A stretch of DNA of 64,000 nt from Olsenella urininfantis (GTDB lineage Bacteria; Actinomycetota; Coriobacteriia; Coriobacteriales; Atopobiaceae), in NCBI RefSeq assembly GCF_900155635.1, contig NZ_LT732540.1, positions 439,551 to 503,550 of the forward strand, given 5' to 3'. The notes below the pieces were generated by a model. The model searched no databases. It saw only the letters and a program-made list of their open reading frames with translations, and had not been told where the DNA came from. The first letter of the stretch is position 1. Each line of letters opens with the position of its first letter. A program made the position numbers and the translations under genes. This document shows, piece by piece, positions 23,691 to 33,738 of this stretch.

Positions 23691-24716
23691 ATGGCAGTTA
23701 AGGTTGCTATCAACGGCTTCGGTCGCATTGGTCGTCTGGCTTTCCGCCAGATGTTCGGCCATGAGGGTTCTGAGATCGTCGCCATCAACGACCTCACCTC
23801 GCCCGACATGCTCGCCTATCTTCTGAAGTACGACTCCACCCAGGGCAACTACTCTCGTGACCACAAGGTCGAGTCCACCGAGGATTCCATCGTGGTCGAT
23901 GGCAAGAAGATCACCATCTACAAGGAGGCGGACGCAAACAATCTGCCTTGGGGCGAGCTCGGCGTCGACGTCGTCCTCGAGTGCACCGGCTTCTACACCT
24001 CCAAGGAGAAGGCCCAGGCCCACATCAACGCCGGTGCCAAGAAGGTCGTCATCTCCGCTCCTGCCGGCAATGACCTCCCCACCATCGTCTACAACGTCAA
24101 CCACGAGCAGCTCACCGCTGATGACAACATCATCTCTGCTGCCTCCTGCACCACCAACTGCCTCGCTCCCATGGCCAAGGGCCTGAATGACTTCGCGCCC
24201 ATCGTCAGCGGCATCATGACAACCATCCACGCCTTCACCGGCGACCAGATGACCCTCGACGGCCCCCAGCGCAAGGGCGACAAGCGTCGCTCCCGCGCTG
24301 CCTCCGAGAACATCGTCCCCAACTCCACCGGTGCCGCAAAGGCCATTGGCCTGGTCCTCCCCGAGCTCAACGGTAAGCTCATCGGTGCCGCCCAGCGCGT
24401 CCCGACGCCTACCGGGTCGCTCACCAACCTCTATGCCGTCGTTGACAAGAAGGTCACCGCCGACGAGGTCAACGCTGCCATGAAGGCCTACGCCGAGACC
24501 ATCCCCGAGACCTTTGGCTACAACGAGGACATGATCGTCTCCCGCGACATCATCGGCGAGACCCACGGCTCCATCTTCGACGCCACCCAGACCATGGTCC
24601 AGGACCTTGGCAACGGCCAGAGCCTCGTTCAGGTCACCTCTTGGTATGACAACGAGAACTCCTACACCTCTCAGATGGTCCGCACCATCAAGTACTTCGA
24701 GAAGTTCGTTGCCTAG
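23691..24716 (+). CDS. gap: Type I glyceraldehyde-3-phosphate dehydrogenase
   Basis: A 341-residue NAD-dependent GAPDH of glycolysis. [17 protein letters not shown] is the Rossmann start, C153 in [10 protein letters not shown] is the catalytic cysteine, and SWYDNENSY is the conserved C-terminal motif. ATG 23691 follows AAAGGAGAAAG. It is followed by pgk, tpiA and secG in the actinobacterial order. Synonymous codon use is strongly biased toward C-ending codons, consistent with high expression. Confidence 0.98.
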   Translation: MAVKVAINGFGRIGRLAFRQMFGHEGSEIVAINDLTSPDMLAYLLKYDSTQGNYSRDHKVESTEDSIVVDGKKITIYKEADANNLPWGELGVDVVLECTGFYTSKEKAQAHINAGAKKVVISAPAGNDLPTIVYNVNHEQLTADDNIISAASCTTNCLAPMAKGLNDFAPIVSGIMTTIHAFTGDQMTLDGPQRKGDKRRSRAASENIVPNSTGAAKAIGLVLPELNGKLIGAAQRVPTPTGSLTNLYAVVDKKVTADEVNAAMKAYAETIPETFGYNEDMIVSRDIIGETHGSIFDATQTMVQDLGNGQSLVQVTSWYDNENSYTSQMVRTIKYFEKFVA

Positions 24717-24737
24717 TAGCTAGCCACTTGGCATCCA

Positions 24738-24784
24738 GGGGGTGCGGCCACAGGTCCCAGGGCCGTGGTCGCACCCCTTTTCTG
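24738..24784 (+). terminator. Stem-loop with T-tract between gap and pgk
   Basis: GGGGTGCGGCCAC pairs with GTGGTCGCACCCC and is followed by TTTT. It lies between gap and the pgk ribosome site, so it probably acts as a partial terminator that sets gap above pgk. Confidence 0.75.
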
Positions 24785-24811
24785 TCCTCCCAGCACCGAG
24801 AAGGAGTGCAC

Positions 24812-26005
24812 ATGGCTTTCACCAAGAAGACCGTCCGCGACATTGACGTCGCCGGCAAGCGCGTGCTCATGCGCGTTGACTTCAACGTCCCCCTGAAGGA
24901 CGGCGTGGTCACGGATGACACCCGCGTCCGTGCCGCCATCCCCACCATCCAGTATCTCAAGGAGCACAACGCCGGCATCGTGCTCATGAGCCACCTCGGC
25001 CGCCCCAAGGGCGATGGCCCCGAGCCCGAGCTCTCCCTGAGGCCTGCGGCCGACAAGCTGGCCGAGCTCACGGGCTACGACGTCAAGTTCGTGGACGACA
25101 CCTATGGCGAGAAGGCCGCAGAGGCCGTCGCCGCCGTCAAGCCCGGTGACATCCTCGTCCTGGAGAACGTCCGCTTCCTCAAGGCCGAGAAGAAGAACGA
25201 GCCCGAGGTCGCCGAGAGGCTTGCCAGCTACGGTGACGTCTTCGTGCTGGACGCCTTCGGCACGGCCCATCGCGCCCAGGGTTCTGTGGTTGGCCCCGCC
25301 GCCCACATACCAGCCGTGGCAGGCTTCCTGCTCGAGAAGGAGGTCGACACCCTCACCTCCATCTTCGCCGAGCCGGAGCGTCCCTTCGTCGCCATCGTCG
25401 GCGGCTCCAAGGTCTCTTCCAAGATCGGTGTCCTCGACCACCTGATCGACTCCGCCGACACCCTCGTCATCGGCGGTGGCATGGCCTACACCTTCTTCCT
25501 CGCCAAGGGCTACAAGACCGTCGGGACCTCCCTGCAGGAGCCCGACTGGATCGAGCGCGCGGCGGAGATGCTGAGGAAGGCCGAGGAGAGGGGCTGCAAG
25601 ATTCTGCTTCCCGTGGATAACGTGGTCACCGACCACTTTGGCGAGGACGCCGAGGGCGAGGTCGTCGCCTCCGACTCCATCCCCGAGGACCGCATGGGCA
25701 TGGACATCGGCCCCAAGACCGTCGAGCTCTACTGCGAGGCGGTCAAGGCCGCCAAGACCGTGTTCTGGAACGGTCCCATGGGCGTCTTCGAGATCGAGCA
25801 GTTCTCCAAGGGCACCGAGGCCGTGGCCCGCGCCATCGCGGCCTCCGACTGCACGTCCATCATCGGCGGCGGCGACTCCGTTGCCGCCATCAACAAGTTT
25901 GGCCTGGCCGACAAGATGAGCTGGATCTCCACGGGCGGCGGGGCCTCCATGGAGCTCGTCGAGGGCAAGGCCCTTCCCGGAGTGGAGGCGCTTCTCGATG
26001 CGTAA
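24812..26005 (+). CDS. pgk: Phosphoglycerate kinase
   Basis: A 397-residue PGK, the ATP-forming step converting 1,3-bisphosphoglycerate to 3-phosphoglycerate. RVLMRVDFNVPLKDG, SHLGRPKG, the FVAIVGGSKVSSKIG hinge region and the C-terminal GGGDSVAAI and ISTGGGASMELVEGK nucleotide segments are all present. ATG 24812 follows AAGGAG. Its last eight bases overlap the tpiA start, indicating translational coupling. Confidence 0.98.
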   Translation: MAFTKKTVRDIDVAGKRVLMRVDFNVPLKDGVVTDDTRVRAAIPTIQYLKEHNAGIVLMSHLGRPKGDGPEPELSLRPAADKLAELTGYDVKFVDDTYGEKAAEAVAAVKPGDILVLENVRFLKAEKKNEPEVAERLASYGDVFVLDAFGTAHRAQGSVVGPAAHIPAVAGFLLEKEVDTLTSIFAEPERPFVAIVGGSKVSSKIGVLDHLIDSADTLVIGGGMAYTFFLAKGYKTVGTSLQEPDWIERAAEMLRKAEERGCKILLPVDNVVTDHFGEDAEGEVVASDSIPEDRMGMDIGPKTVELYCEAVKAAKTVFWNGPMGVFEIEQFSKGTEAVARAIAASDCTSIIGGGDSVAAINKFGLADKMSWISTGGGASMELVEGKALPGVEALLDA

Positions 26006-26762
26006 GAGGATGATCGCTGGCAACTGGAAGATGAACGAGACCTACAGCGAGGGCGTCGTCCTGGCCCGTGGCCTCGCCAAGGAGCTCGAGGCCGGCACCG
26101 GCGACGTGGACGTCGTCGTCTGCCCCCCGGCTGTTGACCTCAAGGGCGTGTCCGAGGTCATCGAGCAGGAGAGCGCCCCGTTTGCCCTGGGTGCCCAGAA
26201 CGTCTACTGGGAGGAGAAGGGCGCCTTCACCGGCGAGACCGCCCCTGGCATGCTGACCAACATCGGCGCCACGCACTGCATCATCGGCCACTCCGAGCGT
26301 CGCGGCTACTTCGGCGAGACTGACGAGGACATCAACAAGAAGGCCAAGGCCCTCATGGCTCACGGCATCGTGCCCATCAGCTGCTGCGGCGAGTCCCTCG
26401 AGGTTCGCGAGGCCGGCATGCATGTGGAGTTCGTCGTGGAGCAGATCAAGGCCGACACCGCCGGCCTGACCATTGACGACCCCTCTCGGTACGTCATCGC
26501 CTACGAGCCCATCTGGGCCATCGGCACGGGCAAGACCGCCACGGCAGATGACGCCCAGGAGGTCTGCGGGGCCATCCGCAAGACCCTCGCCGAGGTCTTC
26601 GGCCAGGAGACCGCCGATGGCATACGCATCCTTTACGGAGGTTCCGCCAAGCCCGAGAACGTAGCCGGCTTCCTCGAGAAGGAGGACGTGGACGGCGCCC
26701 TCGTCGGTGGTGCCTCCCTCAAGGCAGACTCCTTCGCCGCCATGGTGAAGGTCGTCATGTAG
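25998..26762 (+). CDS. tpiA: Triosephosphate isomerase
   Basis: A 254-residue TIM-barrel enzyme interconverting dihydroxyacetone phosphate and glyceraldehyde 3-phosphate. MIAGNWKMNE holds the substrate-contacting Asn and Lys, IIGHSERR the catalytic histidine, and YEPIWAIGTG the catalytic glutamate; LYGGSAKPEN and ALVGGASL bind phosphate. The ATG lies inside the end of pgk (8-base overlap). A stem-loop follows. Confidence 0.98.
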   Translation: MRKRMIAGNWKMNETYSEGVVLARGLAKELEAGTGDVDVVVCPPAVDLKGVSEVIEQESAPFALGAQNVYWEEKGAFTGETAPGMLTNIGATHCIIGHSERRGYFGETDEDINKKAKALMAHGIVPISCCGESLEVREAGMHVEFVVEQIKADTAGLTIDDPSRYVIAYEPIWAIGTGKTATADDAQEVCGAIRKTLAEVFGQETADGIRILYGGSAKPENVAGFLEKEDVDGALVGGASLKADSFAAMVKVVM

Positions 26763-26785
26763 CCCGCTTCGGCACAAACGCCTGC

Positions 26786-26830
26786 GCAACGCGCTCTTCC
26801 TGCGGAGATGGCAGGGAGGGCGCGTTGCCT
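26786..26830 (+). terminator. Stem-loop after tpiA
   Basis: GCAACGCGC (26786-26794) pairs with GCGCGTTGC (26820-26828), extended inward by CTTCCTGC / GCAGGGAG. The tail (CTTAG) is poor in T, so termination may be partial. Confidence 0.55.
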
Positions 26831-26929
26831 TAGCCCTGTGCCCGCGAGCGCTGTGATATGCTTTTTCGCTGTGTGTGGAAGCGGATTTGTCCCCATGTGG
26901 GGCAGATCCCCGGTAAAAGGAGCTACAAC

Positions 26930-27178
26930 GTGGGCGTTTTGAACGTAATCCTTCTCGTGATCATGGCGCTGTCTGCCGTAGCGACGATCATCCTGGTGCT
27001 CATGCACTCGGGCAAAGGCACGGGCGTCTCTGACATGATTGCCTCCTCGCTCTACAACTCCGCCGCCGGCTCTGGCGTCTGGGAGAAGAACCTCGATCGC
27101 CTCACCATCATCACGGCCGTCGCCTTCGGCCTCTGCCTCTGCGTCCTCGCCCTCACCTTCCCCGTGGGGATCATCTAG
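26930..27178 (+). CDS. secG: Preprotein translocase subunit SecG
   Basis: An 82-residue SecG with two membrane segments (about residues 3-22 and 57-77) flanking the conserved LMHSGKGTGVSDM loop. It is the small subunit of the SecYEG channel. GTG 26930 is the likely start, with AAAAGGAG 7 bases upstream. It closes the gap-pgk-tpiA-secG order found in many Actinobacteria. Confidence 0.93.
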   Translation: MGVLNVILLVIMALSAVATIILVLMHSGKGTGVSDMIASSLYNSAAGSGVWEKNLDRLTIITAVAFGLCLCVLALTFPVGII

Positions 27179-27486
27179 GACCTCAGCACCTGCTCTGTGC
27201 GTTTTTGGGAGACCCACGAATGGCCTTGAAAGTCGTTACGAATGTCTCCAAATGTTGCCGGCATTCAATAAGTGGTAACATTTTGTAGGTTGTCGTGCGT
27301 GTCTGCCCGCCCGTCCCCCTGCAGTCTGCATGGGGCCCGGGAGGGGAGGCGCGCTGCTTGCGCCCCTGTTGGGCTTTGCCAATGTTGAGAACGGCGGTGG
27401 CGCGGTTTGAGGAGAGGGACGTGTGCGCATTGCATCACGTTCTCCGCATGCCCTTTGGCGCGCGAAACGAAGTGTGAGGAGCGTCC
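27179..27486. other. 308-bp intergenic region before the opp operon
   Basis: No gene is supported here. A weak promoter-like pair TTGCCG (27255-27260) and TAACAT (27276-27281) has only 15 bases between hexamers. A TTGCAT occurs at 27430 without a -10 at the right distance. Confidence 0.4.
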
Positions 27487-28479
27487 ATGGCGCGATTCGT
27501 CGGGTACATAGCCAAGCGTGTGTTGAGCTACATGGTGATGATCTTTGTGGCCACCTCGCTTACGTACTTCCTGGCATCTGCCTTCATGAGTCCACGTTCG
27601 AACTACGAGTCCCGCACCCCCAGGCCTCCCCAGGAGTCCATCGAGGCCTCGCTGAACGCGACCAACCTCAATGACAAGACCCCCATTCTGGAGCGCTACA
27701 AGACCTGGCTGGGCAACATCGCCACGCATTGGGACTGGGGCAAGACCCCCACGGGCTCCTCGGTCAACGAGGAGATGTCCTCTCGCCTCGCTGCCTCGGT
27801 GCAGCTCATGACCCTGGCGACCGTCATCTCCATCGTGGTTGGCGTGAGCCTGGGCGTCTACACGGCGCAGCGGCAGTACCAGTGGCAGGACCGCTTCTTC
27901 GGTGGCATGGCCTCGCTCTTCATGGTCGTGCCCACGGTGGTCCTCGCCATCCTCATAGTCTTCTTCGCCATAGAGGTGAACCAGCTTGCGGGGACGCGTC
28001 TCTTCTACGTGACGGGCCTCTCCAGCTACGACGGCACCAACCCCTTCATGGCGCTGCTCGACTTCCTGCAGCACATCCTACTTCCCACCGTCGTCCTCAC
28101 CATCATCAGCTCCGTGGGATACCACCTGGGCCAGCGCACCTACCTTCTTGACGAGATGCACGCCGACTACGTGCGTACCGCCCGTGCCAAGGGGCTCACG
28201 CGCAAGCAGGCGATCCGCAAGCACGCCCTGCGCGCCTCCCTGATCCCCACAGCAGTGAGCGTGGCCTTCTCCATCGCCGGCATCTTCACGGGCGCCGTCA
28301 TGACCGAGAAGATCTTTGCCATCCATGGCCTGGGCGAGTACTTCATCAACTGCATCAACAACAACAACATCCATGGCGCCGTTGCCGTAGCGGCGTTCAG
28401 CGGGGCCTGCACGCTGGTGGGCGCGCTCCTGGCGGACCTCTTCGCCGCAGCGCTCGATCCCCGCATCAAGATGAGCTAA
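27487..28479 (+). CDS. oppB: Oligopeptide ABC transporter permease OppB type
   Basis: A 330-residue inner-membrane permease. It starts with the anchor helix VGYIAKRVLSYMVMIFVATS, has about six membrane segments, and carries the EAA loop DYVRTARAKGLTRKQAIRKH that contacts the ATPase. ATG 27487 follows TGAGGAG. It is the first gene of an oligopeptide importer operon with oppC, a fused oppDF and pepF. Confidence 0.9.
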   Translation: MARFVGYIAKRVLSYMVMIFVATSLTYFLASAFMSPRSNYESRTPRPPQESIEASLNATNLNDKTPILERYKTWLGNIATHWDWGKTPTGSSVNEEMSSRLAASVQLMTLATVISIVVGVSLGVYTAQRQYQWQDRFFGGMASLFMVVPTVVLAILIVFFAIEVNQLAGTRLFYVTGLSSYDGTNPFMALLDFLQHILLPTVVLTIISSVGYHLGQRTYLLDEMHADYVRTARAKGLTRKQAIRKHALRASLIPTAVSVAFSIAGIFTGAVMTEKIFAIHGLGEYFINCINNNNIHGAVAVAAFSGACTLVGALLADLFAAALDPRIKMS

Positions 28480-28489
28480 GGAGAGCGCG

Positions 28490-29536
28490 ATGTCAGACGA
28501 AATCAGGCAGGACGCTCCCATGGAGGAAAAAGGCATGCAGGAAGGCTCTACCGACAGTGAGCCCAAGAAGGCTCAGCTCACTAACGCGGAGCTCGAGCTT
28601 CTCGCGGATGAGATGGGCGCCTCGGGCATCGGCGAGGTCAAGCGCATCGGCTACTTCTCGCTCATCGGCAGGCGCTTCGTGCGCCAGCGCAGCGCCATGA
28701 CGGGCCTTGTCATCCTCGCACTTCTGGCGCTGCTGGCTATCTTCGGCCCCCACATTGCGCCCTTCACCTACACGGACCCGGACTTCACGGCGCTCAACGT
28801 CCCGCCCAATGCAACGCACTGGTTTGGCACCGACGGCGGCGGCTTCGACCTCTTCGCCAGCGTCGTCCATGGCCTGGGCCGCTCCCTCGCCATCGGCCTC
28901 ATCTACTCCATCCTCACCACCATCATCGCCGCCGTGGTGGGCACCTCCATCGCCTACGTGCGCGGCATCCCAGAGAAGATAGGCATGTGGCTCCTGGACA
29001 TGCTCCTCATCATCCCCAGCTTCCTGCTGGTGGCCATGGTCGTCCGTGCCGCAAGTGGCACCCAGGGCTGGGCCATGCTGATCGTGGGCCTCACCGCCTT
29101 CGGATGGATCGGCTACGCCAGGACCCTGCGCACCATGGCCCTCTCGCTGCGCGAGAGGGACTACGTCCGCGCCGCAAAGTACATGGGCGTCTCCCCGCTC
29201 AAGACCATCGTCCGCCACCTGATTCCCAACCTGGGCTCCATCCTGATCCTGGACACCGTCCTGGGCGTCATCGGCGGCATCAACTCCGAGACCGCCTACA
29301 GCTTCCTGGGGCTGGGCATCAAGGCGCCGGACACCTCCCTGGGCTACCTCCTGAGCCAGGGCTCCTCGGCGATGCTCTCCGCTCCCTGGATCGTCCTCAT
29401 CCCCTCCGTCGTCCTTATCGTTCTCTGCGTGAGCATGCAGCTCATCGGTGACGGCCTGCGCGACGCCCTCGACCCGTACTCACGTGCGGCCGGCAGCGTC
29501 GAGGATGACGCAGACGAGGATGATTCCAGCAACTAG
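28490..29536 (+). CDS. oppC: Oligopeptide ABC transporter permease OppC type
   Basis: A 348-residue permease with a long acidic, hydrophilic N-terminal extension (about residues 1-50) before the first helix. GTDGGGFDLFASVVHGLGRS and the EAA loop DYVRAAKYMGVSPLKTIVRH are typical of the OppC group. ATG 28490 follows AAGGAGAG. It pairs with OppB as a heterodimer. Confidence 0.9.
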   Translation: MSDEIRQDAPMEEKGMQEGSTDSEPKKAQLTNAELELLADEMGASGIGEVKRIGYFSLIGRRFVRQRSAMTGLVILALLALLAIFGPHIAPFTYTDPDFTALNVPPNATHWFGTDGGGFDLFASVVHGLGRSLAIGLIYSILTTIIAAVVGTSIAYVRGIPEKIGMWLLDMLLIIPSFLLVAMVVRAASGTQGWAMLIVGLTAFGWIGYARTLRTMALSLRERDYVRAAKYMGVSPLKTIVRHLIPNLGSILILDTVLGVIGGINSETAYSFLGLGIKAPDTSLGYLLSQGSSAMLSAPWIVLIPSVVLIVLCVSMQLIGDGLRDALDPYSRAAGSVEDDADEDDSSN

Positions 29537-29608
29537 CCCAGGCACAGCAGGCCGGCGCCCCACCTTCGACGGCGTCGCAACGTCAGACGACAAGTAACGG
29601 AGCAAGAT

Positions 29609-31651
29609 ATGGCCGAGATGGCAAACGAAAGCACGAGGGGCAGCTGGGTTCCCCAGGACCAGATCCTCAGCTACGAGCTGCTTGAGGGCAACGGACCCAA
29701 GGGGGCGCCCGAGGGCGACCCCATCATGAGCGTCCGCAACCTCAAGGTCTCCTTCGCCACCGAGGCAGGCAGGGTCGACGCGGTCCGCGGTGTCAACTTC
29801 GACCTTTGGCGCGGCCGTACCCTGGGTATCGTTGGGGAGTCCGGAAGCGGCAAGTCCGTCACGGCGCTCTCGCTCATCGGCCTCCTTGACGACAACGCTC
29901 GCGTCGCGGGTTCCGTCAAGTTCGACGGCGAGGAGCTCGTGGGCAAGTCCGACGAGGAGATGGCCGCCTTCCGCGGCAAGTCCATCTCGATGATCTTCCA
30001 GGACCCGCTGTCTGCCCTCACGCCCATGTTCACCATCGGCGAGCAGCTGGCGGAGACCCTGCTGATCCACAACCCCCAGATGACCAAGCAGGAGCAGCGC
30101 GCCCGCTGCATCGAGCTTCTGCGCATGGTCGGCATCACCAACCCCGAGGATCGCCTGGACGCCTATCCCCACGAGTTCTCCGGCGGCATGCGCCAGCGCG
30201 TGGTCATAGCCATCGCCATCGCAAACGACCCTGACGTCATCATCGCCGACGAGCCCACCACGGCCCTTGACGTGACCATCCAGGCACAGATCCTGGACGT
30301 CCTTGCCGTGGCTCAGCGCGAGACAGGCGCCGCCGTGGTTCTCATCACCCACGACCTGGGCGTCATCGCCGGCACCGCAGACGACGTGCTGGTCATGTAT
30401 GCCGGCTGCGCCGTCGAGCGCTCCAGCATCGACACCGTCTTCGCGCGTCCCTCCCAGCCCTACACCATGGGCCTTCTGGGCGCCGTGCCCAAGCCCCACA
30501 TGGCCGCCGAGCACCGCCTGGTTCCCATCAAGGGCAACCCGCCCTCGCTGGCGGCCATCCCCAAGGGCTGCCCCTTCTCGCCGCGCTGCCCGATGGCCAG
30601 CGGCAAGTGCTTCGAGGTGGAGCCTTCCCTCGAGCCCATCGACGCCTCCGAGGGTCACCTGGTGAGCTGCCACAAGCTTGCAGAGATCCGTGACCGCCAC
30701 CTGAGCTTCCAGGAGGTCTATCCCGAACTCGAGCCCCTGCCCGCCAAGTGGGCCGAGGTCCCTCGCGACCAGCGTCCCGTGGTGCTTGAGGTCAAGGACC
30801 TCGTCAAGACCTTCCCTGTACAGGGCAAGGGCCTCATCCGCAGGGAGAGGGGCACCATGACGGCCGTGGACCACGTCTCGTTCAGGCTGCACGAGGGGGA
30901 GACCCTCGCGCTGGTCGGCGAGTCCGGAAGCGGCAAGTCCACCACGCTCATGCAGATCATGGACCTGGTCAAGCCCGAGCACGGCAGCATCACCGTCCTG
31001 GGCCGCAACACCGCGGACCTCAGGAACAACCGCGAGAGGCGCGAGGTTCGCAAGGACCTGCAGGTCATCTTCCAGGACCCCATGAGCTCGCTCGACCCCC
31101 GCATGCCCATCTATGACGTGCTTGCCGAGCCCCTGCGTGCGCAGAAGTGGTCCTCCAAGGACATCAACAGCCGCATCGGCGAGCTCATGCACCTCGTGGG
31201 CATCAACCCCGACTACGTAGACCGCTTCCCCAGCCAGTTCTCGGGCGGCCAGCGCCAGCGCATCGCCATCGCGCGCGCCCTGGCAACCAGGCCCAAGGTC
31301 CTGCTGCTCGACGAGCCGATCGCCTCGCTGGACGTCTCCATCCAGGCCGGCATCATCAACCTGCTCGAGGACCTGCAGGTCCAGCTCAAGATCTCCTACC
31401 TCTTCGTCGCCCACGACCTCGCCGTCATTCGTCACATCTCCGACAGCGTCGCGGTCATGCATCTGGGCAAGATCGTGGAGCAGGGTGATACCGAGGAGGT
31501 CTTCACCAACCCTCAGGACCCCTACACCAAGGCGCTCCTCTCGGCCATCCCCATCCCCGACCCCAAGGTGGAGCGCTCCCGCGAGCGCCTGGTCTACCAG
31601 CACGGCAAGCTGGTCTCCTCGTCCAGCCTCCTTCCCTCGCTGGGCAAGTAG
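29609..31651 (+). CDS. oppDF: Fused OppD-OppF ATP-binding protein of the oligopeptide importer
   Basis: A 680-residue protein with two complete ABC ATPases. The first (about residues 30-290) has Walker A GESGSGKS and signature FSGGMRQR; the second (about 395-650) has GESGSGKST and FSGGQRQR. Between them the OppD tail [10 protein letters not shown] ... GKCF ... SCHK keeps all the cysteines expected of that domain, unlike the fused ATPase of the sat-nan importer. No internal stop or frameshift separates the halves. ATG 29609 follows ACGGAG. A strong terminator follows the gene. Confidence 0.93.
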   Translation: MAEMANESTRGSWVPQDQILSYELLEGNGPKGAPEGDPIMSVRNLKVSFATEAGRVDAVRGVNFDLWRGRTLGIVGESGSGKSVTALSLIGLLDDNARVAGSVKFDGEELVGKSDEEMAAFRGKSISMIFQDPLSALTPMFTIGEQLAETLLIHNPQMTKQEQRARCIELLRMVGITNPEDRLDAYPHEFSGGMRQRVVIAIAIANDPDVIIADEPTTALDVTIQAQILDVLAVAQRETGAAVVLITHDLGVIAGTADDVLVMYAGCAVERSSIDTVFARPSQPYTMGLLGAVPKPHMAAEHRLVPIKGNPPSLAAIPKGCPFSPRCPMASGKCFEVEPSLEPIDASEGHLVSCHKLAEIRDRHLSFQEVYPELEPLPAKWAEVPRDQRPVVLEVKDLVKTFPVQGKGLIRRERGTMTAVDHVSFRLHEGETLALVGESGSGKSTTLMQIMDLVKPEHGSITVLGRNTADLRNNRERREVRKDLQVIFQDPMSSLDPRMPIYDVLAEPLRAQKWSSKDINSRIGELMHLVGINPDYVDRFPSQFSGGQRQRIAIARALATRPKVLLLDEPIASLDVSIQAGIINLLEDLQVQLKISYLFVAHDLAVIRHISDSVAVMHLGKIVEQGDTEEVFTNPQDPYTKALLSAIPIPDPKVERSRERLVYQHGKLVSSSSLLPSLGK

Positions 31652-31682
31652 GGCAGGGGTGCCCTCATTCTGGGTATAAGCT

Positions 31683-31725
31683 GGGGGCGGCCCTGCCACG
31701 CGCGGGCCGCCCCCCTCTCTTTTTG
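31683..31725 (+). terminator. Rho-independent terminator after oppDF
   Basis: GGGGGCGGCCC (31683-31693) pairs with GGGCCGCCCCC (31704-31714), followed by CTCTCTTTTT. Confidence 0.85.
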
Positions 31726-31755
31726 ACTGCGCAGCTTGCGCGAACGGAGGCTCAC

Positions 31756-33552
31756 ATGGCAGAGCAGTACAAGTCCCGTGCTGACATCCCCCAGCAGTAC
31801 GTCTGGGACACCAGCAGCTACTTCGCGAGCGAGGAGGCGTGCGTCGCCGAGCTCGAGGCGGCCCAGGAGATCCCGGCCCTCATCGCCGGCTGGGAGGGCA
31901 AGGCCCTCTCCAGCGGAGAGAACCTCCTTTCCTACCTGCGCTTCGAGGACGAGCAGACCCTGCGCTTCGAGCGCCTCTACGAGTACGTTGCACGCCGTGC
32001 GGACGAGGACACGCGCGAGAGCCGCTTCCAGGACCTGATGGGCCAGATGCGCTCCCTCTACGCTCGCATGGAGGAGGCCTCCGCCTGGTTCCAGCCCGCG
32101 CTGCTGTCCCTTGACGGGGACAAGCTCGACCTGTGGTGCCAGGACGTCGAGGGCCTCTCGCTCTACCGCCGCGCCCTGGACAAGGTCCGCGCCCTGGCAG
32201 ACCACGTCCTGGACCCTGCCCGGGAGGCGCTCTTGGCCAAGGCCCAGGAGATGGCTGCCAGCCCCGAGGTCTGCTTCTCCATGCTGAACGACGCGGACCT
32301 CAGCTTCCCGCCCGCTCTTGACTCCGAGGGCAAGGAGCACGAGGTCACTCATGGCAGCTACGGGCCCCTGCTCATGAAGGAAGACCGCGCGCTGCGCGAG
32401 AGCGCCTACCACAGCGTCTACGGCACCTACGGCAAGATGAGGAACACTAGCGCCGCCATCCTCACGGCGCAGATGAAGCAGCTCGAGTTCTTCGCCAGCG
32501 CCCGCAACTACGTCTCCACCCTGGAGGCCTCGCTTGCCCCCACCGAGGTGCCGCTGGCCGTCTTCGACTCGCTCATCGAATCCGCGCACAGGAACGCGCC
32601 GGCAATGCACCGCTACATGGCCCTGCGCGCCCGCGCCCTTGGTCTGGAGAGGATGCGCTACTGGGACGTCTACGTGCCCATCGTCAAGATGCCCGAGCGC
32701 CACTACAGCTTTGAGGAGGCCTGCGACCTCATGCTCGAGGCCCTGGCCCCGCTGGGGGAGGAGTACCTCTCGGTGGTGCGCAAGGCGATAGACGAGCGCT
32801 GGATCGACGTGTACGAGACGCCCGGCAAGGCCAGCGGCGCGTACTCCTCAGGCGGTCGTGGCCTCACGCCCCTGATCCTGCTCAACTTCATGGGCACCCT
32901 GGACGACGTCTTCACCCTGGTCCATGAGATGGGCCACTCCATGCACACCTACCTCTCGAGCAAGGCGCAGCCCCAGCGCTACGCGCCCTACGAGATGTTC
33001 GTGGCGGAGGTGGCGTCCACCACCAACGAGATGCTGCTCATGCACCACCTGCTGGAGCACGCCCAGGGCGACGCCGAGCGCGCCTACCTGCTGGACAGCC
33101 TCTGCGAGAAGTTCAAGAGCACCCTCTTCCGCCAGACCATGTTCGCGGAGTTCGAGCGTGACGCGAACAACGCCTCGATGTCAGGGGAGGGCTCGGGCGC
33201 GGCCGCGCTCAGCAGGCGCTACCGTGCGCTGAACGACCTCTACTACGGCCCCGCGCTCGAGACCGACGAGGAGATCGCGCTGGAGTGGTCGCGCATCCCG
33301 CACTTCTACTACAACTACTACGTCTACGTGTACGCGACGAGCTTCGCCGCGGCCGTGGCCCTCTCGGAGGGCATCCTGAGGGAGGGCGAGCCTGCCCGCG
33401 AGCGCTATCTGGGCTTCCTCTCCGGCGGCTGCTCCAAGCCTCCGCTGGAGCTTCTTGCCGGCGCTGGCGTGGACATGGCCTCGGGCAGGGCCGTGGACGA
33501 GGCGCTGGCAAGACTTGCGCAAATCGTGGACGAGCTGGACGCCCTCATCTAG
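31756..33552 (+). CDS. pepF: Oligoendopeptidase F, M3 family zinc peptidase
   Basis: A 598-residue cytosolic metallopeptidase that would cut imported oligopeptides. The zinc site is H390-E-x-x-H394 in LVHEMGHSMHTYLS, with the downstream glutamate in AEVASTTNE. Length and C-terminal segments (HFYYNYYVYVYATS) match the PepF/PepB group. ATG 31756 follows CGGAGG. The gene lies between the opp membrane/ATPase genes and the oppA binding protein, each separated by a terminator, so the cluster appears tunable rather than one simple transcript. Confidence 0.93.
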   Translation: MAEQYKSRADIPQQYVWDTSSYFASEEACVAELEAAQEIPALIAGWEGKALSSGENLLSYLRFEDEQTLRFERLYEYVARRADEDTRESRFQDLMGQMRSLYARMEEASAWFQPALLSLDGDKLDLWCQDVEGLSLYRRALDKVRALADHVLDPAREALLAKAQEMAASPEVCFSMLNDADLSFPPALDSEGKEHEVTHGSYGPLLMKEDRALRESAYHSVYGTYGKMRNTSAAILTAQMKQLEFFASARNYVSTLEASLAPTEVPLAVFDSLIESAHRNAPAMHRYMALRARALGLERMRYWDVYVPIVKMPERHYSFEEACDLMLEALAPLGEEYLSVVRKAIDERWIDVYETPGKASGAYSSGGRGLTPLILLNFMGTLDDVFTLVHEMGHSMHTYLSSKAQPQRYAPYEMFVAEVASTTNEMLLMHHLLEHAQGDAERAYLLDSLCEKFKSTLFRQTMFAEFERDANNASMSGEGSGAAALSRRYRALNDLYYGPALETDEEIALEWSRIPHFYYNYYVYVYATSFAAAVALSEGILREGEPARERYLGFLSGGCSKPPLELLAGAGVDMASGRAVDEALARLAQIVDELDALI

Positions 33553-33560
33553 GAACTGCC

Positions 33561-33600
33561 GCTGGCGGCGCGATTGCTACCAATCGCGCCGCCAGCTTTG
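33561..33600 (+). terminator. Strong stem-loop after pepF
   Basis: A perfect 16-bp stem (33561-33576 with 33581-33596; GCTGGCGGCGCGATTG) with a 4-base loop and TTT after it. Confidence 0.8.
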
Positions 33601-33738
33601 GCCGAAAACGTTTCAACTTGAATGCAGCTCACAGAACTCTCGGGCATTTTGTAACTTTTTGAAATAAAATAGAGCAAGCATCCGATGGGGTGCATGCTCG
33701 ATGGCATGCGTAAGCAACGCAGAAACATTGGAGGAGAC

